From Streptomyces sp. CB02959 (GTDB lineage: Bacteria; Actinomycetota; Actinomycetes; Streptomycetales; Streptomycetaceae), in contig NZ_NNBP01000019.1 of assembly GCF_002803155.1 (NCBI RefSeq), positions 148,039-212,038 of the forward strand: DNA of 64,000 bases, read 5' to 3'. How positions within the stretch are numbered: position 1 is the stretch's first letter; every line of letters begins with the position of its first letter. A program made the translations under genes and the position numbers. Below, piece by piece: positions 49,721-57,796 of this stretch. Under the pieces are notes generated by a model. That model was not told the origin of the DNA. It saw nothing but the letters and a program-made list of their open reading frames with translations, and did not search any database.

Positions 49721-51619
49721 TCAGCCGCAGGCGCGCCCCGCGTCCAGCAGCGCCTCCACCCGGTCCGGGGCCACCGGCCGGGAGTAGAGCCAGCCCTGAC
49801 CGGTGTCGCACCCGATCCGGCGGAGCCGCTCGGCCTGCTCGGCGCTCTCCACGCACTCCGCGGTCACCGTGAGCCCGAGCCGGTGCGCCAGTGAGACCAG
49901 CGCCTCCACGATCATCTCGTCCGCCGGGTTCGGGTGCTCCTGCGAGCGGAAGCCGTGGACGAAGGACCCGTCCAGCTTCAGTACGGACACCGGCAGCCGG
50001 CTGAGGTAGGCGAGGTTGGAGTACCCGGTGCCGAAGTCGTCGATGGCGATCCGCACGCCCATGTCGCTGAGCGCCTGGAGGGCCTGCAGCGGCCGGCCCG
50101 CCGACCCCATCACCGCGGACTCGGTCAGCTCCAGCTGGAGCAGCTGCGGTGGGAGCCCGGTCTCCGCCAGGATCCCGGCGACGTCCGCGACCAGGTCGGA
50201 GTCCCACACCTGACGCACGGCCACATTCACGCTGACGAACAGCGGCTCGCCCCCGGGGTGCGCCAGCTGCCAGGCCCGCGCCTGATAGCAGGCCTGCTCC
50301 AGCACCCAGCGGCCCAGTTCGACGATCGCGCCGTTCTCCTCGGCCAGCGCGATGAACCGATTCGGCGCCAGCACCCCGAACTGCGGATGCCGCCACCGCA
50401 CCAGCGCCTCCACGCCCTGCGCCCGGCCGTCCCCCAGCCCCACCAGCGGCTGGTACTCCAGGGTGAACTCGCCGCGGTCCACCGCCGGCCGCAGCGTGCT
50501 GGACAGTGCCTGCCGGGTCATCCGGTGCGCGTTGCGCTCCGGGTCGAAGAGCGTCCAGCGGGCCTTGCCGTCCTCCTTGGCCCAGTACAGGGTGGTGTCC
50601 GCGGCCTGCATCAGTCCGGTCGCGGTGGTGCCGCTCGCGGTCCGCTCCACCACGCCGATGCTCGCCGACACCGACAGCCGCTGCCCGGCCAGGTCGAAGG
50701 GCCGCTGGAGCGCGTCCAGGACGCACTGCGCCAGCTCGGCCACCTGGTCGGTGCCGGTGGAGTCCTCGACCAGCAGCGCGAACTCGTCGCCGCCCAGCCG
50801 CGCCACCAGATGCCCGCCACGGCCCGGCCCGCGCTCCGCGGCGTTCTCCGCACAGCGTGTCAGCCGCTGCGCCACGGCGCTCAGCAGCCGGTCGCCGACC
50901 CGGTGCCCCAGGGTGTCGTTGACCGCCTTGAAGCCGTCCAGGTCCAGGTAGCACAGCCCGATCCGGCCGGTGCCGGACCGCTCGAACGCGGCCGCCTCCA
51001 GCGCCGAGGAGAGCCGCTCGAAGAACAGTGTGCGATTGGGCAGCCGGGTCACCGCGTCATGCATCTGAAGGTGCCGCAGCCGGGCCAGCAGATCGTGCCG
51101 GTCGCTGATGTCCGCGATCGACAGCAGCACCCGCTCCGCGCCGCCCAGCGGCCCCTCGGTGACCGGTTCGACGGTCACCTCCACCCATACGGAGCTCCCG
51201 TCGGACCGTTTCAGCCGCCGGGTGCAGCACAACCGGTCGCTGCGGCCGCACAGCACCTCCCGGTACGCGGCCCACACCCGCGGGTCGGCGCCCAGGTCGG
51301 TGAGGTCGGCGGCGGTGGCGGCGACCAGGTTGTCCGGGTCGGTGCCGACCAGCTCGCCCAGTGCGGGGTTGGCGGCGAGCACCAGCCCGTCGCGGTTGAG
51401 GACGGCCATCGGCAGGCTCGCGGTGCGGAAGGCGGCGCGGTAGTCGCCGAGCGAGGCGGCGGTGCCGTCGCACCGCGCCGAGGCGTCGCAGGCGGACGGG
51501 GGAGCGGGCCGGGCGGTGGATTCGTTGGTCGAACCCTCACGCTCCGTCACCGAGGGCAGTGTCGCTCCGGGCGTGCGGCCCGTGCTGTCGGGGTGTCCGC
51601 TCACTGCTCGCTCCCGCAT
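49721..51619 (-). CDS. PAS-GGDEF-EAL cyclic-di-GMP turnover protein
   Basis: A 632-residue cytosolic protein without membrane helices. A PAS sensor (about 57-175) has YRAAFRTASLPMAVLNRDG. The diguanylate cyclase domain keeps an intact GGDEF site (ARLGGDEFALLVED), and the phosphodiesterase domain keeps EALVRWRHP and the metal-binding DDFGTGYS. Both halves could therefore be active, as in streptomycete proteins such as RmdA that control development through c-di-GMP. ATG 51619 is taken, but its ribosome site is weak and a longer frame extends upstream. Convergent with the LLM gene. Confidence 0.92.
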   Translation of the reverse strand: MRERAVSGHPDSTGRTPGATLPSVTEREGSTNESTARPAPPSACDASARCDGTAASLGDYRAAFRTASLPMAVLNRDGLVLAANPALGELVGTDPDNLVAATAADLTDLGADPRVWAAYREVLCGRSDRLCCTRRLKRSDGSSVWVEVTVEPVTEGPLGGAERVLLSIADISDRHDLLARLRHLQMHDAVTRLPNRTLFFERLSSALEAAAFERSGTGRIGLCYLDLDGFKAVNDTLGHRVGDRLLSAVAQRLTRCAENAAERGPGRGGHLVARLGGDEFALLVEDSTGTDQVAELAQCVLDALQRPFDLAGQRLSVSASIGVVERTASGTTATGLMQAADTTLYWAKEDGKARWTLFDPERNAHRMTRQALSSTLRPAVDRGEFTLEYQPLVGLGDGRAQGVEALVRWRHPQFGVLAPNRFIALAEENGAIVELGRWVLEQACYQARAWQLAHPGGEPLFVSVNVAVRQVWDSDLVADVAGILAETGLPPQLLQLELTESAVMGSAGRPLQALQALSDMGVRIAIDDFGTGYSNLAYLSRLPVSVLKLDGSFVHGFRSQEHPNPADEMIVEALVSLAHRLGLTVTAECVESAEQAERLRRIGCDTGQGWLYSRPVAPDRVEALLDAGRACG

Positions 51620-51910
51620 GGCGCTTGTCGCGTGACGGAGGGGGTCCTCGCGCTGGAAAGTGTGGCGATCATAGAGGCTGGCACGAGGGCCGATCCAGCG
51701 ACGAAGCCGTGACCATCCGCACGCATGACGGAAGTTCAGCCAATTCTGCCCGGCTCTGTTCGCCCCTATTGCCCCTTTGGTCGCTTGTGACTTTCCGTTA
51801 CGGGGCGGCCGGGGCGCGACGGTCACTCATACGGGCTGCCATAACGAGACGAAGAGCATGAAATCACCTCAGGGTAAGTGGGTGTCCCGAATCCGTCCCT
51901 GGAGGTCTAC

Positions 51911-53158
51911 GTGCCGCGCGTCCAGACACTCCACGGGGTGGACCGCCGTCGCATGCGGCGCGTCGCAGCCGTCGCCACCTCCTTGAGCGCGCTCATCGCG
52001 ACCTCCATCGTGGCCGGCCCCGCCACCGCCTCCGAAGCGGCCCTCTCCTGCGCCCTGGGACGCACCGACGCCCACCACTCCGAGGGCGTCGACAGCTGGA
52101 ACGGCGCTTACCCCCGCCCGAACCACCGCCTCGACGCGGTGATGATCTTCCTGTCCTTCCCGGACGCCCGCCCCACCACGACCCCCCAGCGGCTGTCCGG
52201 CGACTACTTCCCCGCCACCGCCCGCTTCTTCGACCGCGCCTCGTACGGCAAGTTCCACCTCCGCACCCACATCCACCGCCGCTGGGTCCGCATGCCGCAC
52301 CCCGCCACCTGGTACGGCATACAACGGGACTGGGAATCCGGACGCCGCTCCGCCTACCTCCGCGACGCGGTCGCCGCCGCCGACCCCGCCATCGACTTCA
52401 GCCGCTACGACCTGGTCTACCTCGTCGCCGACCCCACCGCCCCCGGCGTCGACTCGGACGCCACCAAGGTCGTCAACCTCGACCAGCCGATGCACGCCGA
52501 CGGCGCCGAGCTCCGCCGCTTCGTCACCGTCTTCGAGCACAGCCCGCCCGACCGCAACGTCCTCGCCCACGAAACCGGCCACGTCTTCGACCTGCCGGAC
52601 CTCTACCACCGCCCCGAGAGCGGCCACGGCGACTGGGACACCCACGTGGGCGACTGGGACCTCATGGGCAGCCAGTTCGGGCTGGCCCCCGACCCCTTCG
52701 CCTGGCACAAGTGGCGGCTGGGCTGGATCACCGACGGCCAGGTCGACTGCGTCAGCCTGGACCGCCCCCGGATGCACTCGCTGCGCACCCTCTCCGCCCC
52801 CGAGGACCCCGGCGACCACCGCCGCCCCCGCCTCCTGGTGGTCCGCACCGGCCCCGACAGCGCCCTCGCCATGGAGGCCCGCGGAGCCGAGGGCAACGAC
52901 CGCTCCGCCTGCACCGAGGGCATCCTCGTCTACCGGGTCCGCAGCGCCACCGCCTCCGGCTCCGGCCCCATCCAGGTGCTCGACGGGCACCCCGGCACCT
53001 CCGCCTGCTGGGGCACCTCCGTCTACCCGCCGCTCGCCGACGCGCCGCTCGGCGTCGGGGAGAGCCTCAACGACACCGAGGACGGCGTCCGCATCCAGGT
53101 CCAGGGCCGGAGCACCGACGGCGAATGGGCGGTCAAGGTCACCCGGAGCACCTCATGA
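51911..53158 (+). CDS. Secreted M6-family metalloprotease
   Basis: A 415-residue exported protease. The signal peptide begins with a basic region (RRRMRRVAAVATSLSALIATSIVAGPATASEA, cut about residue 45). The zinc-binding motif is HETGHVFDLPDLYH, with the M6-type third ligand Asp and the DLY tail, and DWDLMGSQ follows as the Met-turn region. The C-terminal half is beta-rich and probably a binding domain. GTG 51911 has GGAGG five bases upstream. It resembles immune inhibitor A-type peptidases and may act on host or prey proteins or in morphogenesis. It is followed by a terminator. Confidence 0.92.
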   Translation: MPRVQTLHGVDRRRMRRVAAVATSLSALIATSIVAGPATASEAALSCALGRTDAHHSEGVDSWNGAYPRPNHRLDAVMIFLSFPDARPTTTPQRLSGDYFPATARFFDRASYGKFHLRTHIHRRWVRMPHPATWYGIQRDWESGRRSAYLRDAVAAADPAIDFSRYDLVYLVADPTAPGVDSDATKVVNLDQPMHADGAELRRFVTVFEHSPPDRNVLAHETGHVFDLPDLYHRPESGHGDWDTHVGDWDLMGSQFGLAPDPFAWHKWRLGWITDGQVDCVSLDRPRMHSLRTLSAPEDPGDHRRPRLLVVRTGPDSALAMEARGAEGNDRSACTEGILVYRVRSATASGSGPIQVLDGHPGTSACWGTSVYPPLADAPLGVGESLNDTEDGVRIQVQGRSTDGEWAVKVTRSTS

Positions 53159-53190
53159 GGCCCCGCCGCGACCGAAGGCCCCGAGCACGC

Positions 53191-53220
53191 CGAAGGCCCC
53201 CACCGGAGTGGGGGCCTTCG
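53191..53220. terminator. Bidirectional terminator before tRNA-Lys copy 3
   Basis: CGAAGGCCCCCA (from 53191) pairs with TGGGGGCCTTCG (to 53220) around a six-base loop, between the protease stop and the tRNA 3' end. Confidence 0.88.
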
Positions 53221-53228
53221 ACCGTCTG

Positions 53229-53302
53229 TGCGCCGCCAGGGACTCGAACCCCGGACCCGCTGATTAAGAGTCAGCTGCTCTAACCAACTGAGCTAGCGGC
53301 GC
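53229..53302 (-). tRNA. tRNA-Lys (CTT), copy 3
   Basis: Identical to the copies at 32361 and 38379 in all 74 bases. TAATGT upstream fits a -10 element. The left flank again carries a hairpin terminator. Confidence 0.97.
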
Positions 53303-53358
53303 CTGCTGACGGAGGAAACATTAGCATCCTGGCCGGGGAGGGCAAAAATCGATTCGCC

Positions 53359-54081
53359 TCAGCCCCCCGTCAGCACGGCATCCGCGCCCTGAACAGCGGG
53401 TTCGTGGTGCGCGCGGGCGGTCTCCCGGTCCGCGCCGAGCACGCCGCGGGCGGCCCGTACGCAGGCCCACAGCAGGATCTCGGGCCCCGGCAGCCAGGGG
53501 GCGCGGACGTCCGGCGCCACCAGCCAGCGCGACCCGGTGGGCGCGGCGGGGTCGCCCGGGTCGGCACGGTCGTCCGGACACCCCGCCTCCGGTGACGCCC
53601 ACCCGCAGCCCCGTGCGGCGCCGGCCCCGGCGTGCCCGGGACCGCCCGTTCCCGCTCCGGCCGCACCGGGGCCGGGGTGCAGTGGCGGGACCGTCACCGC
53701 GTCCCCGCTCCCGTGGCACATCAGGGGCGGCACGGCGCTGCCCCACTCCTCCCAGGCCAGCAGCGCGGGCAGCCGCTGGGCGGTACCGGGGGCCGCGAAC
53801 AGCAGGATCCGGCCGCGGTGCGTGGCCACCGGCCCCGACCCCGGACCGGCCGACCACAGGCGGTCCGCCATGCGCCGTCCGAAGAGCGCCGGGGCGTTGA
53901 TCACGTCGAAGACCCCGCCGCACGGCAGGACGCTCGGCGCCGCGGGGTGCTCGGCCCACAGCCGGTGCATGCGCTCCGGATGCGGGCTGGCGGAGGCGAG
54001 CCAGTCGGCCCCGGCGAGCGTGACGTACGCCGTGGTGGGAAAGGCGAGGTTCCGGGGGGTCTCAGGCAGCCAGTCGCTCAT
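53359..54081 (-). CDS. Prim-Pol-like (bifunctional DNA primase/polymerase N-terminal) family protein
   Basis: A 240-residue protein that I assign tentatively to the small streptomycete prim-pol-like group by pattern, for example DWLASASPHPERMHRLWAEHPAAPSVLPCGGVFDVINAP and RLPALLAWEEWGSAVPPLMCHG, and a final WLVAPD segment. A Gly/Ala/Pro-rich insertion of about 50 residues splits the second half. The Asp-x-Asp catalytic pair of true primases is not seen, so it is probably non-catalytic or repurposed. It lies just left of tRNA-Lys copy 3's promoter region. A relative is at 61520. Confidence 0.6.
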   Translation of the reverse strand: MSDWLPETPRNLAFPTTAYVTLAGADWLASASPHPERMHRLWAEHPAAPSVLPCGGVFDVINAPALFGRRMADRLWSAGPGSGPVATHRGRILLFAAPGTAQRLPALLAWEEWGSAVPPLMCHGSGDAVTVPPLHPGPGAAGAGTGGPGHAGAGAARGCGWASPEAGCPDDRADPGDPAAPTGSRWLVAPDVRAPWLPGPEILLWACVRAARGVLGADRETARAHHEPAVQGADAVLTGG

Positions 54082-54332
54082 GGGACAGGTCTACCGATCC
54101 GGTGAGTCCCGGCAGGGCTGATTGGCGGAAATCGGGACAGGGCGGGGCGGCGGGGAGTATCTTCCCCCGCCCGCATATGCCAGCGGCTCATGATCTTGGA
54201 CCATGAGCCGAGAGGGGGGCCTGCGGTGGGTGGGGTTCCTGTGGAGTGGTGGCCGGGGCAGTGGGGGCGGACCGCTGCGCGCACGGTCCCGGCGGGTGCG
54301 CCGGACGCGCCGGACGCACGCGCGGCCGCCGG

Positions 54333-54716
54333 TCAGTCGACGTCGGGCGGGACGGTGCTGCCGCTGCGCATCAGGCTCTGGCCGAACTCGACCATCTTCT
54401 GCGCGTAGTCCTCGGTCCAGTCGGCCCGCTCGGCGACCACCGCCAGCGGCAGCCGGTCGAAGCGGCGGGGGTCGGTCAGCTGCGCGGCGGCCATCGCCTG
54501 GAACTCCGTCGCCCGGTCGGCCGCCGCGCGGAACGCGAGGGCGAGCTCGGACGCGCGGCCGAGCAGGGCGCCGGGGTCCTCCATCGACTCCAGCCCGAAG
54601 AAGTGCTCGGGGTCGGCGGTGGCCTCGGGGGGCTCGAACAGCAACTGCGCGGGCCTCATGCGGCGGGGGGCGGGTGCCGTACCGCGTGGATCGGGAGCCG
54701 GCTGCGGCTCGGACAT
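54333..54716 (-). CDS. Hypothetical protein
   Basis: A 127-residue protein with no family that I recognise. It has a proline-rich start, then helical segments: DPEHFFGLESMEDPGALLGRASELALAFRAAADRATEFQAMAAAQL and WTEDYAQKMVEFGQSLMRSG. No signal or membrane helix is visible. ATG 54716 has an excellent ribosome site (GGAGGTAG). It is transcribed in the same direction as the helicase-nuclease operon 125 bases upstream and could be its distal member. Confidence 0.65.
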   Translation of the reverse strand: MSEPQPAPDPRGTAPAPRRMRPAQLLFEPPEATADPEHFFGLESMEDPGALLGRASELALAFRAAADRATEFQAMAAAQLTDPRRFDRLPLAVVAERADWTEDYAQKMVEFGQSLMRSGSTVPPDVD

Positions 54717-54840
54717 GTACCTACCTCCATGGTTGTGTGCCGCATTCCATTGTCCCGCCCCGCGCAAGGGGGCCGCCGGGGGTGCCGCCGGGGGCGCGCG
54801 GCGGTCCCGGGCCACCGCGGCCACGACGCGGGGCGGCCGG

Positions 54841-56199
54841 CTACCCCCGCAGCGGGACGCGGTGCTCCGACAGGTGGGCGAGGACGGCGTGGTTCGCCTC
54901 CCAGCCGTCCGGGAACTTCACGGTGACGCCCAGCTGGACGGGGTCCGTGGCGGGGTGCTCGTCGAGGAGTTCGGCGACGCCGGCGCGGCAGACGACGATG
55001 CAGGCGTGCCGGTGCCGGGAGGCGAGCACGCACAGGCGGCCGGTCTCCAGGTGGAAGGCGGTCGCGTCGGGGCGGCCGGAGAGCGGGTGGAGGACGACGG
55101 TGACGTCGAACTCGCGGCCCTGGAGGCGGTTGGCGGTGTCCACCGTGACGCCGGTGACGCCCAGCTCGGCGAGGGCGGCGCGGACCGCCGCGGCCTGGTC
55201 GCGGTGGGCGGTGCCGACCGCGATCCGGGCGGCCGTCAGCGGCTCCGGAGCGTCGCTGTGCTCGCTGGTGGCGGCCCCGCCCCGGTCCAGCAGCCGGCGG
55301 ACGACCCCGGCGAGGGCGCGGACCGCCTCCGGGTCCGTGCGGGGGGTGTGCCGGGCGGGCAGCTCCAGCAGGCCCCAGCCGGACTCGGCGGCCTCGTCCA
55401 GGACGCGGTCCACGGCCGAGCCGTCGCCCCGTACGCCGAAGGCCAGCCGCCGGTCGCCGGGGCCGGTGCCGCTGCGGAACGGCGTGTACGGGTAGAACGC
55501 GCCGGACACCAGGGGCGCGGCGGAGGCCGGTAGCCGCCAGGAGACGGGCAGGCGGTGCTGCGGCAGGTCGGGGTTGTGGGCGAGGAGGGTGGAGACGGCG
55601 CTGGCGGACGGGTCGTAGGACAGGCCGGCCCACTGGTCGGCGCCGACCACGCTGAACGGGTCGAGCTGGCCCGGGTCGCCGACGAAGAGCGCCCGTTCGA
55701 AGAGGCCGGCGACGCTCAGCAGCGCGTCGGAGCGCATCTGGTACGCCTCGTCCACGATGGCGTGCCGCCAGGGTTCCTCGACCTTGGTGTAGGCCCACTT
55801 GGCGGCGGTGGAGACGACCACGTCCAGGGCGGCCAGGTCGGCGATCTTGGCGGAGGTGCGGACGGCGGGGAGGTCCGCGAGGGCGGGGTCGAAGGCACCG
55901 GGTTCGCTGCTGTGGAGGCGGCCCACCGGGAGGCCGGGGTCCTTCGCGGCGAGGCGCAGGACGAGGTCGTCCACCTGGGCGTTGGTCTGCGCGACGATCA
56001 TCAGGCGGCGGCCCGCGGCGGCCAGTTCGCGGGCGGCGCGAACGACCAGGGTGGACTTCCCGGCGCCCGGCGGGGAGTCGACGACCACGCCGCGGCGGGT
56101 GCTGTGCAGGGTGTCGTGGAGGATCGCGTCGGTCGCCTCGGCCGCCGCCGCGGCGGGGTCCGCGGGCGGCGGTGCGGGCAGGTGCTGAGGGGGCGTCAT
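54841..56199 (-). CDS. SF1 (UPF1/DNA2-like) helicase-like ATPase
   Basis: A 452-residue ATPase with superfamily 1 motifs: Walker A SPPGAGKST (42-50), motif Ia AQTNAQVDDLVLRL, motif II as IVDEAYQ (Tyr instead of the common Gln/Ser), motif III VGDPGQLDPF, motif V VDTANRLQGREFDVTVV and motif VI LASRHRHACIVV. It lacks the large accessory domains of RecD or UvrD and is short for a helicase. It is 49 bases downstream of the 515-residue protein gene and probably the third gene of an operon begun by the Cas4/AddB-like nuclease. DNA or RNA unwinding in repair or defence is inferred. Confidence 0.82.
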   Translation of the reverse strand: MTPPQHLPAPPPADPAAAAAEATDAILHDTLHSTRRGVVVDSPPGAGKSTLVVRAARELAAAGRRLMIVAQTNAQVDDLVLRLAAKDPGLPVGRLHSSEPGAFDPALADLPAVRTSAKIADLAALDVVVSTAAKWAYTKVEEPWRHAIVDEAYQMRSDALLSVAGLFERALFVGDPGQLDPFSVVGADQWAGLSYDPSASAVSTLLAHNPDLPQHRLPVSWRLPASAAPLVSGAFYPYTPFRSGTGPGDRRLAFGVRGDGSAVDRVLDEAAESGWGLLELPARHTPRTDPEAVRALAGVVRRLLDRGGAATSEHSDAPEPLTAARIAVGTAHRDQAAAVRAALAELGVTGVTVDTANRLQGREFDVTVVLHPLSGRPDATAFHLETGRLCVLASRHRHACIVVCRAGVAELLDEHPATDPVQLGVTVKFPDGWEANHAVLAHLSEHRVPLRG

Positions 56200-56248
56200 G
56201 CCGTGGCGCTTTCCGGGGAGTCGGCGGGCGTGGGGCGGTGGGCGCGGG

Positions 56249-57796
56249 TCACAGGAAGTCCTCGGGGGTGACCGGATCGGCGGCGGGCGCCGTGTCGCCG
56301 GGGCCGGCCGGGGGGCCGCCGTGCGTCCACGGCGTGTCCTCCGGCTCCGGGAGGGTGGGGCCGCCGCGCGGGGCGTGCTCGAACAGCGTCCAGCACAGGG
56401 CGTCGCCGGGCTCCGGGACCGAACCCGGCTCGGGGGTGCGGCCGCGGCCCATGCCGCCGGTGAGCCGGACCACCGGGGCGCCCTCCTCGCCGGCGGCGTA
56501 CGCCACGAACTCGGCGGTCTGGGTGCGCCCGTCGGGGGACGCGCGGTAGAGCTTGGTGCCCTCGGCCAGCGGGGGGCGATCCGCGGTGTGCAGCGTCACC
56601 AGGGGGCGCGGCATCGGCCGCCGGCCCTCGGAGAGGGCCATCTCGACGGCGGTGACCCTACCCTGCAGCGCCTCGCCGGCGAGCCGCCGGGCGGCCATCA
56701 CCAGGGGGTCGTCCAGGGCTTCCTGGGCGTCCAGTTGGGCTTGCGCGCTCTCCCGGGCGGCGAGCTTCCGGGCGGCGGTGACCGCGTCGTCCTGCTTGGG
56801 CTGCGGCGGCTCCCCGGCGCGGATCCGGTCGCGGTGGGCGGTGTACGACCAGCGGTCGCGCTTCCAGCGGTCGGTGACCCGGGCGCCCTCGGGGAGGCCG
56901 CGGAGCAGGTCGATGCCCTGCCAGACGGCGTCCCAGGTGGGCCGCAGCTGGCTCTCGACGAGGGCGCGGACCTCCTCGTCGGCGCCGGGTGCCCCGGCGT
57001 CGTAGCGGGCCATCGCGGGGGCCAGCAGCCGGTTGTCGAACGCCGGGTCGGTGGCCGGTCCGGCCGGCGGGCAGTGCAGTTGCCCGTCCGCGCCGCGGGC
57101 CGCCTCGGCGAACTCGGCGGCCTGCCGGGCCGGTACGCCCGGCGGCGGGGCGATCCAGGCGAGCAGCGCACCCAGGTGCTGGTCCTCCAGGACGCTCTGG
57201 CCGGTCGCCCAGTGGCGGGTCAGCAGGCCCGTCATGGAGAGCAGCAGACAGGCGCCCGGCACTCGGGCCCGCTCGCCGAAGTGCGTGAACCAGCGGCCCA
57301 GCAGCGGGACGTGCGGCGGCGCCGGGTAGGGCGTCTCCGGGTCCTGCTCGACCGTCCGCCGGAACCGCATCGAGCGGCCCAGCAGCCGGACGTACTCGAC
57401 GCCGGCGGCGCTGGGCACGATCAACTGGGGTGCGTCGGTGCACAGTTCGACCTGCACCGGGACCTTCTCGCCGGTCTCCGCGTCGGTCTCCTTGCGCTCC
57501 TCGAAGCCGACGTCGTCGGCGAAGCCGTCCACGTAGGGGAGCACCGCCTCGGCCAGGTCGGCGAGGAAGGCGAACCGCAGGTCGCGGTCCCGGGGTTGGG
57601 GGACCGTCAGCAGCAGGGGCTTCTCCCGGTCCGTGCCGACCAGGGCGCCCAGCGGGGCACCGGCCTCACCGGAGGTGGTGAGCGGCACGAGGACCAGCGG
57701 GTCGGCGGCGAGGTGGCGGTGGCGGACCGTGGCCAGCGGCTGGGCGCGTCCGGCGGCCACCGCCTCCATCCGGGCCAGCGTCTCGATCAGCGACAT
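56249..57796 (-). CDS. Unknown protein between nuclease and helicase
   Basis: A 515-residue protein that I do not recognise. The N-terminal half is mixed (FAFLADLAEAVLPYVDGFADDVGF, ELCTDAPQLIVPSAAGVEYVRLLGRSMRF). The middle is helical and charged (DAVTAARKLAARESAQAQLDAQEALDDPLVMAARRLAGEALQGRV), and the end is a disordered proline/glycine-rich tail. There is no signal peptide or nuclease motif. ATG 57796 has GGGGAGGAC upstream and overlaps the nuclease stop by 10 bp. Its conserved position between a nuclease and a helicase suggests a scaffold or regulatory subunit; this is inference. Confidence 0.8.
   Translation of the reverse strand: MSLIETLARMEAVAAGRAQPLATVRHRHLAADPLVLVPLTTSGEAGAPLGALVGTDREKPLLLTVPQPRDRDLRFAFLADLAEAVLPYVDGFADDVGFEERKETDAETGEKVPVQVELCTDAPQLIVPSAAGVEYVRLLGRSMRFRRTVEQDPETPYPAPPHVPLLGRWFTHFGERARVPGACLLLSMTGLLTRHWATGQSVLEDQHLGALLAWIAPPPGVPARQAAEFAEAARGADGQLHCPPAGPATDPAFDNRLLAPAMARYDAGAPGADEEVRALVESQLRPTWDAVWQGIDLLRGLPEGARVTDRWKRDRWSYTAHRDRIRAGEPPQPKQDDAVTAARKLAARESAQAQLDAQEALDDPLVMAARRLAGEALQGRVTAVEMALSEGRRPMPRPLVTLHTADRPPLAEGTKLYRASPDGRTQTAEFVAYAAGEEGAPVVRLTGGMGRGRTPEPGSVPEPGDALCWTLFEHAPRGGPTLPEPEDTPWTHGGPPAGPGDTAPAADPVTPEDFL

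Noticed and set aside
51620..51826. Longer N-terminus for the PAS-GGDEF-EAL protein
   Set aside because: The upstream frame lacks a ribosome site and its composition does not look like a domain, although the chosen start is also weak.
32361..53302. An integrated element bounded by the tRNA-Lys copies
   Set aside because: No integrase, transfer or replication gene was found between them, and the genes look chromosomal.
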